A stretch of DNA of 41,518 nt from an uncultured Flavobacteriales bacterium (GTDB taxonomy: Bacteria; Bacteroidota; Bacteroidia; Flavobacteriales_D; Crocinitomicaceae), in contig CAJXCU010000020.1 in NCBI GenBank assembly GCA_913051935.1, forward strand, positions 1-41,518, written 5' to 3'. Below the pieces are notes generated by a model. That model made no database searches and had not been told where the DNA came from. It saw only the letters and a program-made list of their open reading frames with translations. Shown here one piece after another: positions 9,762 to 17,841 of the stretch. Made by a program: the position numbers and the translations under genes. The stretch's first letter is position 1. Each line of letters begins with the position of its first letter.

Positions 9762-9771
9762 ATATTCGTGC

Positions 9772-9795
9772 AAAAAAAAAGCCTCACAAGGAGGC
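9772..9795 (-). terminator. Rho-independent terminator of rpsF-rpsR-rplI
   Basis: Read on the minus strand, the stem GCCTC/GAGGC (9791-9795 with 9781-9785, 5-base loop) is followed by nine T residues (9780-9772). It lies 23 bases after the rplI stop. On the plus strand the same stem has only a weak T-rich tail, but it may also serve the convergent sensor gene. Confidence 0.85.
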
Positions 9796-9817
9796 CTTTA
9801 AAATTTTAAAAGAAGAA

Positions 9818-10264
9818 TTACTCTTCAACTACAGAGAACTTCAATGTTTGAACTACACCTTTGAAAAGATTTACCTCAGCCTCATAAGTGCCAAGTTCTT
9901 TGATCGGCTCATCCTTAATCTTTAATGATTTTCTATCTATTTCATATCCAGCCTTCTTCAAGGCATCCGATAACTGGATTGTATTAATCGAACCGAAAAT
10001 CTTCCCCTTATCTCCCGCTTTTGTTGCAATTGATATTTCAAGACTTGCTAATTTATCTGCAATTGCCTTCGCCTCATTCAGCAATTTCTCCTCTTTGTGA
10101 GACTTTTGCTTTAGAATTTCTTCATGAGCTTTTTTTGCACTTGCAGTAGCCAATACAGCATAACCTTGCGGAATCAAAAAATTACGTCCATAACCAGGTT
10201 TCACTTTAACAATTTCATTTGTGTAACCTAGTTTGTTTACATTTTTCTTTAAAATAACTTCCAT
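9818..10264 (-). CDS. rplI: 50S ribosomal protein L9
   Basis: L9 binds 23S rRNA at the base of the L1 stalk. The 148-residue product has the family's normal length. It begins with the typical MEVILKKNVNKLGY and GYGRNFLIPQGYA segments of the N-terminal domain, followed by the long charged linker helix and the C-terminal domain (GKIFGSINT). It is the last gene of the rpsF-rpsR-rplI operon, 21 bases after rpsR, and is followed by a strong terminator. Confidence 0.99.
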   Translation of the reverse strand: MEVILKKNVNKLGYTNEIVKVKPGYGRNFLIPQGYAVLATASAKKAHEEILKQKSHKEEKLLNEAKAIADKLASLEISIATKAGDKGKIFGSINTIQLSDALKKAGYEIDRKSLKIKDEPIKELGTYEAEVNLFKGVVQTLKFSVVEE

Positions 10265-10285
10265 AACTTAAGTTTTAATAGAGGA

Positions 10286-10546
10286 TTACTTCAGCATATC
10301 GCCGACATATGGCAATATGGCAAGGTGTCTAGCTCTTTTTATAGCCTTATTCACTCTAGATTGATACTTAGCAGAAGTTCCAGTGATTCTTCTGGGCAGG
10401 ATTTTCCCTTGTTCATTTAATAATTTCAATAAAAAGTCGGGATCTTTATAATCGATGAACTTAATACCGCTTTTCTTGAACCGACAATATTTTTCTTTCT
10501 TAATATCAATATTAATCGGAGTTAGATATCTAATATCGTTTGACAT
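10286..10546 (-). CDS. rpsR: 30S ribosomal protein S18
   Basis: S18 pairs with S6 on the platform of the small subunit. The 86-residue product carries [17 protein letters not shown] and the C-terminal [21 protein letters not shown] core, followed by LAILPY. It lies between rpsF and rplI with gaps of about 20 bases. No single-stranded DNA-binding protein gene (priB or ssb) is inserted, unlike in many Proteobacteria. Confidence 0.99.
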   Translation of the reverse strand: MSNDIRYLTPINIDIKKEKYCRFKKSGIKFIDYKDPDFLLKLLNEQGKILPRRITGTSAKYQSRVNKAIKRARHLAILPYVGDMLK

Positions 10547-10566
10547 AATTAAAAATTTTAGTTTGT

Positions 10567-10920
10567 TTAAGCTTCAGCAGGAGCTGCTTTACCTGATTTT
10601 TTGTTTCTTCTCGTTTCTGCGTACTCTAAGTGGTCTTCATTCATTTTTACGGTTAAGAATCGCAAGATTCTTTCATCACGCTTCAAAAGAACCTCAAAGT
10701 CAGCAACAGTTGTGTTGGTAGCCTCGAACTCGAAAAGAAAATAAAAACCAGTTGATTTTTTCTGAATCGGATAGGCCAATTTTTTAAGGCCCCATGATTC
10801 AGAGTGCTTGATTTTAGCACCAAAAGATTTAATTTCACTTTCGTACTTCTTGACTGCTTCCTTTGCCTGGTCTTCAGACAAAACGGGAGTTAAAATGAAA
10901 ACAGTTTCATAAGATGTCAT
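10567..10920 (-). CDS. rpsF: 30S ribosomal protein S6
   Basis: S6 forms a heterodimer with S18 on 16S rRNA. The frame is open further upstream to 10953, but the canonical N-terminus ([18 protein letters not shown]) starts at the ATG at 10920. The upstream extension would also overlap the -7 promoter box, so 117 residues is right. Typical S6 segments are visible ([29 protein letters not shown]). It is the first gene of the operon. Confidence 0.98.
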   Translation of the reverse strand: MTSYETVFILTPVLSEDQAKEAVKKYESEIKSFGAKIKHSESWGLKKLAYPIQKKSTGFYFLFEFEATNTTVADFEVLLKRDERILRFLTVKMNEDHLEYAETRRNKKSGKAAPAEA

Positions 10921-10950
10921 AAATGTGTTTTTTAATTTATAATTGGGGTG

Positions 10951-10981
10951 CAAAGATACTTAAATTTTACAGAACGAACAA
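10951..10981 (-). promoter_or_regulatory. Bacteroidota-type promoter of the rpsF operon
   Basis: On the minus strand a TTG (-33 element, 10981-10979) is followed after 20 bases by TATCTTTG (-7 element, 10958-10951). This matches the Bacteroidota consensus TTG-N17-23-TAnnTTTG. The S6 start codon lies 30 bases downstream of the -7 box. Confidence 0.85.
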
Positions 10982-11059
10982 CATAAATAAAACCTAATGA
11001 TTTTCTTTCACGTGCAGCACACAATTTATTTCTATTTTAGCCTGAAAAATTAACGGTAA

Positions 11060-12325
11060 ATGGAGAAAGACGTCATCACCTGGATACAATCATTTTACAC
11101 TAACCCTAACGGCATATTTAAACAGCAAGCATTCGACAATGATACCCCTTGGATTTCCTTGCTTTTGATTGCTATTTCTGCAATATTGTTTGTGATTTTA
11201 TGGTACCTCTCTCGTTTAGTCATGCGTGTTTCTGTTCAGACGCTCGCTGCACGGAGTAAAACCATGCTAGACGATTACCTTGTATCAAAAAAGGTTTTCA
11301 GCTCTCTGGCACATATTGTTCCGCTTAGTGCCCTGTATAGCTTATTATCGATTTCCTTATTCGCTTACCCAGGTATTTTTGATATTGCCTCCAAATTAAT
11401 AGACATCATCATTATCATCACAGTTTGGACCACTGTGAACAGAACGATTTCTGCAATAAATATGTTTTTTTCGGAACATGAAAAATTCAGAGATAAGCCG
11501 ATAGATTCTTATTTTCAGATTTTTAAAATTTTCATGGGTATCGTTTTCTTCTTGCTTATTCTTTCAGAAATAACAGGGCAATCTCCAGCAAGCTTTCTCG
11601 CCTATTTTGGGGCCTTTTCTGCAGTAATCTTGCTCGTATTTAAAGATACAATCCTTGGCTTTGTTGGAAGCATTCAGCTTTCCGCGAATGATATGATTCG
11701 AAAAGGAGATTGGATAACTATGGAGCGTTATGGAGCGGATGGGAATATTGAAGAAATAAATTTAACCACAGTAAAGGTTCGGAATTTTGATAGAACCATT
11801 ACTACCATTCCAACCTACTCATTCATATCAGATTCTTTTAATAATTGGAGAGGTATGGAAGAATCAGAGGGCCGGAGAATAAAGCGTTCTATGTTCATTG
11901 AAGCAGATAGCATTTGCACAGCATCTGATTCGCTAATCAAAACCTTAAAAGAAAGTCAACTCTTAGGCCTTTTCCTTCAAGGAGAAATTGAACGCATTGA
12001 TGAGTACAACCAACAGCATGGATTGGATAAACAACCAAATAGAAGAAAATTCACAAATATCGGTTTATTCAGACGCTACATCGAGTTTTATCTTAAAAAT
12101 CATTCTGGGATAAACTCAGATATGACGCTGATGGTTCGGCAGCTTCAGCCAACTGACAAAGGCCTTCCATTAGAAATTTATTGTTTCAGCCATTCAAAAG
12201 TATGGGAAGAATACGAACTTCTAATGGCTGATCTTTTTGACCATTTTTTCTCTGTGATTCATGAATTTGAGTTGCATACCTTTGAGAGTCCGAGTGGTAA
12301 TGACATCCAAAAATTAAAATCTTAA
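11060..12325 (+). CDS. ybdG: Mechanosensitive ion channel of the MscS family, YbdG type
   Basis: The 421-residue product matches the length and layout of E. coli YbdG, a miniconductance mechanosensitive channel of the inner membrane that protects against osmotic downshock. It has several N-terminal transmembrane helices (about 25-50, 75-110, 155-195), a pore-lining helix (FGAFSAVILLVFKDTILGF) and an MscS beta domain (IRKGDWITM). The family block TTVKVRNFDRTITTIPTYSF and NNWRGMEESEGRRIKRS are close to YbdG. It starts about 140 bases from the divergent rpsF gene and is followed after 10 bases by the peptidase gene, so both may be co-transcribed. Confidence 0.93.
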   Translation: MEKDVITWIQSFYTNPNGIFKQQAFDNDTPWISLLLIAISAILFVILWYLSRLVMRVSVQTLAARSKTMLDDYLVSKKVFSSLAHIVPLSALYSLLSISLFAYPGIFDIASKLIDIIIIITVWTTVNRTISAINMFFSEHEKFRDKPIDSYFQIFKIFMGIVFFLLILSEITGQSPASFLAYFGAFSAVILLVFKDTILGFVGSIQLSANDMIRKGDWITMERYGADGNIEEINLTTVKVRNFDRTITTIPTYSFISDSFNNWRGMEESEGRRIKRSMFIEADSICTASDSLIKTLKESQLLGLFLQGEIERIDEYNQQHGLDKQPNRRKFTNIGLFRRYIEFYLKNHSGINSDMTLMVRQLQPTDKGLPLEIYCFSHSKVWEEYELLMADLFDHFFSVIHEFELHTFESPSGNDIQKLKS

Positions 12326-12335
12326 ACATTAGCAA

Positions 12336-14465
12336 ATGAAACAACTTATAAGCTTATACTTCATCGCCCTATTTGGACTCACCTTTGCACAACAAGAATT
12401 GACACTTGAGGATGCAGTCATGCAACAATACAGGAAATTTTATCCAGAACGTATCACTGGTTTCAGTTGGCTTCCCAATACGACAAACTATGTTTATTTA
12501 AGTTCGGACAGAGGAACACTTTACAAGTCAAGCCCTGTAACTCAAAAGGAAGAGGTGATATTGAATACAAAAGACTTAAATGAGCTACTTGAGACTAATC
12601 TTTGGGGGTTTTACCCCATAGAATTTAGCAATCCGCACACATTTTTTATGAATAATGGCATTTCTTTTTATGAGGTGAATTTAAAAGAAAGGACCGGTAA
12701 AACGCTTCACTCACTAGAAGATAATGCCACTAATCCGCTCTTTGAGCCTAAAACAAAAAAATTAGCTTATCTCATCAATAATAATGTAATGATGAGAGAT
12801 GCAAATAGTAAAATATTTTCTGTAACAAAAAATGATGATCCGAATATCGTTTCGGGACAAGCCATTGCTAGAAGTGAATTTGGAATTACAGGAGGATTAT
12901 TTTGGTCAGCGAATGGAAACTACCTTGCTTTTTATCAAAAAGATGAAACAAAAGTACATGACTATCCACTACTTGACATCAATAACACTCCTGGCAGTCT
13001 CAATCTGACCAAATACCCAATGGCAGGTCAAACTTCAGAAAAAGCACGAGTGGGGATTTACAATACCAATAGTTTAAAAACTGTCTATATCGAAACACAA
13101 AATGATGACGATGGATATTTAACGAATGTAAGCTTTACTCCTGATGAAAAATATCTTTTTGTAGCTGAGGTAAACAGGGCACAGAACCACATGTGGCTAA
13201 ATGTTTACAATACGGAAACTGGAGCATATGTAAAAACAATACTAGAGGAAACCAATGAAAGATGGGTCGAGCCTGAGCACCCAGCTTTCTTCCCCTGTGA
13301 AGAGGAGAACAAATTTATTTGGATGTCTGAAAAAAATGGATTTATGAATCTTTTTTATTACGACTTCAACGGGACCTTGCTTGATGTCCTGACAAACCAT
13401 GATTTTGTGGTCAAAAAAATTCTTGGAATGAGCAAGGACAGAAAGCATTTACATTATACTGCGACTGGAAAGAACCCAATGAATACAATGGTTTATGCGT
13501 ACCACTTTAAAAAGAAAAAATCGAAATTACTAACACCCGTTGAAGGAACCCACAATGTAAGTATCTGCGATAATGGCGCATATATATATGACACCTACAG
13601 CAATGGAGATACACCCAGAAAGACCTTAATTTATACGAGCAACGGGAAAATGGCTAAGCTTCTCCTAAATGCTGAAGAAAAATTAAATGACTATAAAATT
13701 GCATCTACTGAGTTGGGTACTTTAGAAGCTAAAGATGGAACAACTCTTCACTACAGATTGATCAAGCCTGCTGACTTCGACCCATCCAAAAAATATCCAG
13801 TCCTAAATTATGTCTACGGCGGACCTCATGCCCAACTTGTGACGAACTCCTGGCTTCATGGAGCGAGTCTTTGGATGCATTGGATGGCGAATCAAGGATA
13901 CCTTGTATTTACCCTGGATAATCGAGGTTCTGGTAATCGAGGTTTCGCCTTTGAATCTCAAATACACCGTCAACTTGGAACTGTGGAAATTGAGGATCAA
14001 ATGACAGGAGTCAGATTCTTGAAAAGCCTCCCATATGTTGATGCGAATCGATTAGCTGTTCACGGTTGGTCATTCGGTGGATTTATGACCACCTCAATGA
14101 TGCTAAGGACACCAGGTATTTATACGACGGGAGTTGCAGGAGGGCCAGTGACAGACTGGAAATATTATGAAATCATGTATGGCGAGCGTTATATGGATCA
14201 ACCAAATGAGAATGAAGAAGGGTATGAAAAGGCATCTTTACTCAATAAAACGGATCAGCTAGAGGGGAAGCTATTACTAATTCATGGCACCTCTGATGAC
14301 GTAGTTGTCATGCAACACAACCTTAAACTAGTTCAGAAATTTATTGAAAGTGAAAAGCAAATTGACTTTTTCCCCTATCCTATGCACGAACATAATGTTT
14401 ATGGGAAAGACAGAGTACATCTAATGAAAAAGGTTCTTGATTATATTCTTGATCACAACAGATAG
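12336..14465 (+). CDS. Dipeptidyl peptidase IV family (S9B) serine peptidase
   Basis: This 709-residue exported peptidase probably releases Xaa-Pro type dipeptides from peptides in the periplasm. A signal peptide (MKQLISLYFIALFGLTFA) is followed by a DPPIV N-terminal beta-propeller region (about 60-440) and an alpha/beta-hydrolase domain (about 460-709). The catalytic triad can be read as Ser579 in GWSFGG, Asp654 in GTSDDVV and His684 in PMHEHN. The chain has no T9SS sorting domain, so periplasmic or outer-membrane-associated location is likely. It follows the ybdG-like gene by 10 bases and converges on the rhodanese gene. Confidence 0.95.
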   Translation: MKQLISLYFIALFGLTFAQQELTLEDAVMQQYRKFYPERITGFSWLPNTTNYVYLSSDRGTLYKSSPVTQKEEVILNTKDLNELLETNLWGFYPIEFSNPHTFFMNNGISFYEVNLKERTGKTLHSLEDNATNPLFEPKTKKLAYLINNNVMMRDANSKIFSVTKNDDPNIVSGQAIARSEFGITGGLFWSANGNYLAFYQKDETKVHDYPLLDINNTPGSLNLTKYPMAGQTSEKARVGIYNTNSLKTVYIETQNDDDGYLTNVSFTPDEKYLFVAEVNRAQNHMWLNVYNTETGAYVKTILEETNERWVEPEHPAFFPCEEENKFIWMSEKNGFMNLFYYDFNGTLLDVLTNHDFVVKKILGMSKDRKHLHYTATGKNPMNTMVYAYHFKKKKSKLLTPVEGTHNVSICDNGAYIYDTYSNGDTPRKTLIYTSNGKMAKLLLNAEEKLNDYKIASTELGTLEAKDGTTLHYRLIKPADFDPSKKYPVLNYVYGGPHAQLVTNSWLHGASLWMHWMANQGYLVFTLDNRGSGNRGFAFESQIHRQLGTVEIEDQMTGVRFLKSLPYVDANRLAVHGWSFGGFMTTSMMLRTPGIYTTGVAGGPVTDWKYYEIMYGERYMDQPNENEEGYEKASLLNKTDQLEGKLLLIHGTSDDVVVMQHNLKLVQKFIESEKQIDFFPYPMHEHNVYGKDRVHLMKKVLDYILDHNR

Positions 14466-14478
14466 CATTCTAAAATTT

Positions 14479-14715
14479 CTACATCAGGTCTAACCATGAA
14501 CCGCCGTTAGAGCAATCAACGCCAAGACCTTTAAAATAGTCTGTTGCAAGTCCACTTCTGTGTCCTGACTTACAACAAAAGATAATTGGTCCTTCCATAT
14601 TTTTAATCTCCTCGGCATGCTGAACAATTTCCTGAACAGGAATATTTAGCGAGCCCTGCACGCTACTCTGTTTAAATTCCTCAACGGTCCTAACGTCTAT
14701 GATTGTTGCTTTCAT
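14479..14715 (-). CDS. Small single-domain rhodanese-like protein
   Basis: The 78-residue product is a minimal rhodanese domain (sulfur carrier or sulfurtransferase). The N-terminal IIDVRTVEEF and GSLNIPVQEI motifs are present. The active loop CKSGHR carries the predicted catalytic Cys48, with a second Cys just before it. Length and loop resemble GlpE/PspE-type proteins; no signal peptide is seen, so it is cytoplasmic. The gene is convergent with the peptidase gene (13-base gap) and divergent from the unknown protein at 14768. Confidence 0.9.
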   Translation of the reverse strand: MKATIIDVRTVEEFKQSSVQGSLNIPVQEIVQHAEEIKNMEGPIIFCCKSGHRSGLATDYFKGLGVDCSNGGSWLDLM

Positions 14716-14755
14716 AGAACAAAATTAAAAATAAAGTAGAATGTAAAAAGTGTTG

Positions 14756-14763
14756 TACTTTTG
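14756..14763 (+). promoter_or_regulatory. -7 promoter box (TACTTTTG) only 4 bases before an ATG
   Basis: TACTTTTG matches the Bacteroidota -7 consensus TAnnTTTG. It ends 4 bases before the ATG at 14768, so the transcript would start at or next to the start codon (leaderless). No convincing TTG is seen at -33. Confidence 0.5.
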
Positions 14764-14767
14764 TGGC

Positions 14768-15250
14768 ATGCATCACATTACCCAAGAAACAATACGCAAA
14801 GCAATAACAACTATTGATAATTTGAATGATGAGGACTTGGAAAAAGTATTCAAAAAATTTCGGGATAAACAACCAAACCTGCTAAAATACATCGAAGATG
14901 CGCATCAAGCATACGGTAACGAACAACTTGAATATTTACTTTTCTATTATTTCTGCTTAATTTGTCAATGTTTTGATCATCAAAAATTAAATATCTCCTG
15001 CGTTTCTGAAAAGGCAATTAATGAACACCATTTCAAATACATTGAGATGATGGAGGAATATGTTGAGAAAGAAGACGAAGAAATTATAGACTCCTATGTC
15101 GATCAACCCGAATTAACTAAATTCTTACTAATCGAGTTTTCAGAACCCGATGATGATGGAACTACATTATCCGAAGATACAGCCACTCAGCTTTTTAGAA
15201 TTTGCTTATCGATGGTCGCTTTGTTGAACCATTGCATTTCCCAAGAATAA
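14768..15250 (+). CDS. Conserved-looking hypothetical protein (160 aa)
   Basis: I do not recognise a family. The product is acidic, helical and rich in Glu/Asp, with Cys and aromatic residues in a hydrophobic helix (LEYLLFYYFCLICQCF) and an acidic stretch (EEYVEKEDEEIID); it ends in a helix with CLSMVALLNHC. A GTG six codons upstream (14750) is also in frame. That region contains a promoter -7 box (14756-14763), so the ATG at 14768 is preferred. The SRP RNA gene follows on the same strand. Confidence 0.7.
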   Translation: MHHITQETIRKAITTIDNLNDEDLEKVFKKFRDKQPNLLKYIEDAHQAYGNEQLEYLLFYYFCLICQCFDHQKLNISCVSEKAINEHHFKYIEMMEEYVEKEDEEIIDSYVDQPELTKFLLIEFSEPDDDGTTLSEDTATQLFRICLSMVALLNHCISQE

Positions 15251-15277
15251 TTCCCCTACTTATTCGAAAGTTCTTAA

Positions 15278-15285
15278 TATATTTG
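15278..15285 (+). promoter_or_regulatory. -7 promoter box of the SRP RNA gene (TATATTTG)
   Basis: TATATTTG matches TAnnTTTG and ends 4 bases before the first paired base of the SRP RNA. That is the spacing expected between a Bacteroidota -7 box and a transcription start. No clear -33 TTG is seen. Confidence 0.65.
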
Positions 15286-15288
15286 CGC

Positions 15289-15386
15289 GGGGTAAGTCTT
15301 TTACGACCAGCTCCCTCTGAATCCTCCAGGACGGGAACGTAGCAAAGGTGTGAGGTTGTAGCGGTGCGATAGAAGTAGCTTACCCC
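15289..15386 (+). ncRNA. ffs: Signal recognition particle RNA, small bacterial (4.5S) type
   Basis: The terminal stem GGGGTAAG (15289-15296) pairs perfectly with CTTACCCC (15379-15386), giving an RNA of about 98 bases. The apical part contains the conserved Ffh-binding element CCAGGACGGGAACGTAGCAA, the Bacteroidota form of the SRP helix 8 loop. It is followed by a T-tract, and a -7 promoter box lies just in front. With Ffh it targets nascent membrane and secreted proteins. Confidence 0.92.
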
Positions 15387-15395
15387 TCTTTTTTT
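15387..15395 (+). terminator. T-tract ending the SRP RNA transcript
   Basis: The closing stem of the SRP RNA is followed at once by TCTTTTTTT, so the RNA's own terminal helix can act as an intrinsic terminator. The next gene starts only about 20 bases later, so read-through or a weak overlapping promoter must supply it. Confidence 0.55.
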
Positions 15396-15415
15396 GAAAT
15401 TATTTCTGGAAGGTG

Positions 15416-15841
15416 ATGCCTAAGTCTATTGAAAATTTATTCGTTTTTTTACTACTGAGTAGTCTTTTATGCGCTTGTAATATGATTGGAGATAAAGTAA
15501 TCGAAAGAGGATCGCTGAAAGTTTACTTCTCTGAATCGACAGAAGAAAAAATAGCTGTAAAGTTTGCTGATTTTTGGATAAATCGAAAATATGTTGGAAA
15601 TCGACCTCAAAATATAAAAATCACAGAAGGAGAATCTTATCAGGTTTTTCAAATTAGGCTGATTCTAAGAGAAGATTTTAAATCGACCACGGAAATAAAT
15701 TTTGAGGAATTAAAACTGTTGGGACAAATACAACATGAACTAAACTCAACCGTTTTTGACAAAAAAAAATGTGAACTAGTCATTTGCGACAATAAATTCC
15801 AGACCATTAATACGCCGATTCCCTTATATTCGAAAAAATGA
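15416..15841 (+). CDS. Putative lipoprotein of unknown function
   Basis: The product (about 141 residues) has a short N-terminal hydrophobic segment ending in LLCACN, a lipobox-like site with lipidation at the second Cys. The rest is a small soluble domain with beta-strand-like character that I do not recognise. GTG at 15413 directly precedes the ATG at 15416; the ATG is preferred. The TGA stop overlaps the ATG of the epimerase-CBS gene (ATGA), making this the first gene of a tightly coupled five-gene operon that begins right after the SRP RNA. Its function within that operon is unknown. Confidence 0.75.
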   Translation: MPKSIENLFVFLLLSSLLCACNMIGDKVIERGSLKVYFSESTEEKIAVKFADFWINRKYVGNRPQNIKITEGESYQVFQIRLILREDFKSTTEINFEELKLLGQIQHELNSTVFDKKKCELVICDNKFQTINTPIPLYSKK

Positions 15842-16842
15842 AAATATCTGCCTCCATATACAGTGACAAGCAAAGACCACTTGAAAAGGTTATAAAAGAT
15901 TTAGTAGGACATCAGATGGACTTATTACATGTAGACTGTAACGATGATATAGCCGTATTTGAGGACATTAAGCAAATTAGGGAGTGGTGCAATACCCCCA
16001 TCGATTTACATATTATTACGGACGATCCTGAAAAATTTTATCCTTTTCTTAAAGCTGTTCCAGTCGAATACATCACCTTCCAATATGAAAACTTATCAGG
16101 ACCGCTTATTTTCCCTAATGACATTAAAGGAAAAAAAGGACTAGCAATAACTACCCCAACCAGTGTTGAAGTATTTGAGCATTATTCGGATATGGACTTT
16201 ATACTTATTATGGCTACTATACCTGGCCAAAGCGGAGGTGTTTTTGACCAAAAGAACTTTGCAAAAATTCGACAATTTAGAAGAAAATACCCTAAAAAGT
16301 CTATTCATGTTGATGGTGGTGTTAATGCTGAGGTATCCTTTATCTTAAGAAATATGGGGGTTAGTTCAGCCGTATCCGGCTCCTATCTGTTTAGCGAGTC
16401 AAGTGTCGGAAATGCCCTTATGAACTTAACACAGAGAGAAATCGAATCACAATATTGTATAAAAGACTTCATGACTCCATTGGCCGAAGCACCTCATATA
16501 AGTATAAATGGAACTACAACAAAAGATATTTTGGAATGCGTTGATTCCGGAAATATGGGGTTTGCACTAATTCTAGAAGAAAATGATGTACTCCACGGAT
16601 TGGTTTCGAGTGCAGATATTCGCAAAGCACTTCTTTTGAAAATAGATGCCCATCAAACAATTACGCCAGAAAATCTAATCAATACCAACCCAATTTCAAT
16701 TGCTGGAACTGCAACCGTTAACGAGCTATTGAAAAAAATCAAATCTTGTTCTTTTCCAATTATGTACCTGCCTGTGGTCAATGAACAAGCAAATGCCATT
16801 GGAATTGTTAATTTTGTCCACCTCGTTAAAGGAGAAATATGA
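15838..16842 (+). CDS. Ribulose-phosphate 3-epimerase-like barrel fused to a CBS-domain pair
   Basis: Residues 1-200 match the (beta/alpha)8 barrel of ribulose-5-phosphate 3-epimerase. The metal ligands are all kept: His31 and Asp33 in LLHVDC, His58 in DLHII, and Asp159 in HVDGGVN. The substrate-loop motif MSVNPGFGG is altered to MATIPGQSGG. Residues 205-334 are two CBS motifs (IKDFMTP..., GLVSSADIRKALL, LPVVNEQANAIGIVNF). They look most like the CBS pair at the C-terminus of arabinose-5-phosphate isomerase (KdsD/GutQ). I do not know this domain combination as an established enzyme. The reaction is probably epimerisation or isomerisation of a pentulose phosphate, controlled by a nucleotide or sugar ligand on the CBS pair. 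It overlaps both neighbours by ATGA. Confidence 0.85.
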   Translation: MKISASIYSDKQRPLEKVIKDLVGHQMDLLHVDCNDDIAVFEDIKQIREWCNTPIDLHIITDDPEKFYPFLKAVPVEYITFQYENLSGPLIFPNDIKGKKGLAITTPTSVEVFEHYSDMDFILIMATIPGQSGGVFDQKNFAKIRQFRRKYPKKSIHVDGGVNAEVSFILRNMGVSSAVSGSYLFSESSVGNALMNLTQREIESQYCIKDFMTPLAEAPHISINGTTTKDILECVDSGNMGFALILEENDVLHGLVSSADIRKALLLKIDAHQTITPENLINTNPISIAGTATVNELLKKIKSCSFPIMYLPVVNEQANAIGIVNFVHLVKGEI

Positions 16843-17840
16843 TTATAGAACTTAAGAAATTCACCAGTAAAGAGACCATTGAACATTTGGCAAATAAGCA
16901 CCAAGCGTTTCATATTATCGATGAAAACAAAGACTTTTTAATCACTAGTGCATCTGTCAAAGAATTAGAAAAAGATCTGAATAGGCACGCAGAAAACCAA
17001 TGGGTTTTTACCACAGATATGCAACTTTCGTCGAGACATTTCCGAAACACAACGAGAGAAGTAAAGCTTAAAGCAGGTTTATCTATTGGTGGAAAACAAA
17101 AGAATACACTACTGATCGGTGGGCCTTGCTCAGTCGAATCAGAAGAACAAATTCGTTCGGCTTCTGAGCTTTTAAAAGAACTGAACCTCAGCGTACTGAG
17201 AGGTGGCTGTTACAAACCAAGAACTAGTCCATATTCCTTTCAGGGAATGGGTCTTGAAGGCCTTCAGCTTTTGTCTAAAATGAGAGCCGAATTTGGGCAC
17301 CTTATTATTTCTGAAGTTAGAGATGCAACACATATCGCTGAAATCATAGAGCATACCGACATTATTCAGATAGGCGCAAAAGCAATGTATGACCAAGGTA
17401 TTTTGCGCGCATGTGCAAAGACAAAGAAGCCAGTAATGATTAAAAGAGGCTTCGGAACTACGCTGCAAGAATTTACTCAAGCTGCTGAATTCATACTATC
17501 TGGAGGAAATTCAAATGTGATTCTTTGTGAAAGAGGCATTCGTACGTTTGAGACAAAAACCAGGTTTACACTTGATTTATGTGGTGTTGCCTGGCTTCAA
17601 GAACACACAAATCTTCCGATTATATTAGACCCCTCCCACGCCATGGGCTATGCCTACGGTGTCCCTTCGTTAACCAAAGCATGCCTGGCCATGAATATCG
17701 AGGGCTTGATTATTGAGACACATCCAAATCCCACCCAGGCAAAATCAGATGCCTCTCAACAATTGGATTACGACGGATTTAAGAATTTACACAATGAATT
17801 ACGGCCATTGGCTGAATGTCTTGGGAGAAAAATAAGATAA
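16839..17840 (+). CDS. aroF: 3-deoxy-7-phosphoheptulonate (DAHP) synthase, type I-beta
   Basis: The enzyme condenses phosphoenolpyruvate and erythrose 4-phosphate to DAHP, the first step of the shikimate pathway. The 333-residue product has the N-terminal ferredoxin-like regulatory domain (about 1-75) known from the Thermotoga enzyme, then the barrel. GGPCSVES contains the metal-binding Cys97. YKPRTSPYSFQG is the DAHP-synthase form of the motif (KPRTS, where KDO-8-P synthase has KANRS). IQIGAKAM, IKRGFGTT, ILCERGIRTFE and DPSHAMG follow. It starts inside the ATGA overlap with the epimerase-CBS gene and is followed after one base by the phosphatase gene. Confidence 0.92.
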   Translation: MIIELKKFTSKETIEHLANKHQAFHIIDENKDFLITSASVKELEKDLNRHAENQWVFTTDMQLSSRHFRNTTREVKLKAGLSIGGKQKNTLLIGGPCSVESEEQIRSASELLKELNLSVLRGGCYKPRTSPYSFQGMGLEGLQLLSKMRAEFGHLIISEVRDATHIAEIIEHTDIIQIGAKAMYDQGILRACAKTKKPVMIKRGFGTTLQEFTQAAEFILSGGNSNVILCERGIRTFETKTRFTLDLCGVAWLQEHTNLPIILDPSHAMGYAYGVPSLTKACLAMNIEGLIIETHPNPTQAKSDASQQLDYDGFKNLHNELRPLAECLGRKIR

Positions 17841-17841
17841 G

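Noticed and set aside
10921..10953. A longer N-terminus for ribosomal protein S6
   Set aside because: The extension covers the untranslated leader and reaches into the -7 box; the canonical S6 start is at 10920.
16839..17840. KDO-8-phosphate synthase (kdsA) for the PEP-dependent synthase
   Set aside because: The active-site motif is KPRTS, not KANRS, and an N-terminal ferredoxin-like domain is present; both point to DAHP synthase.
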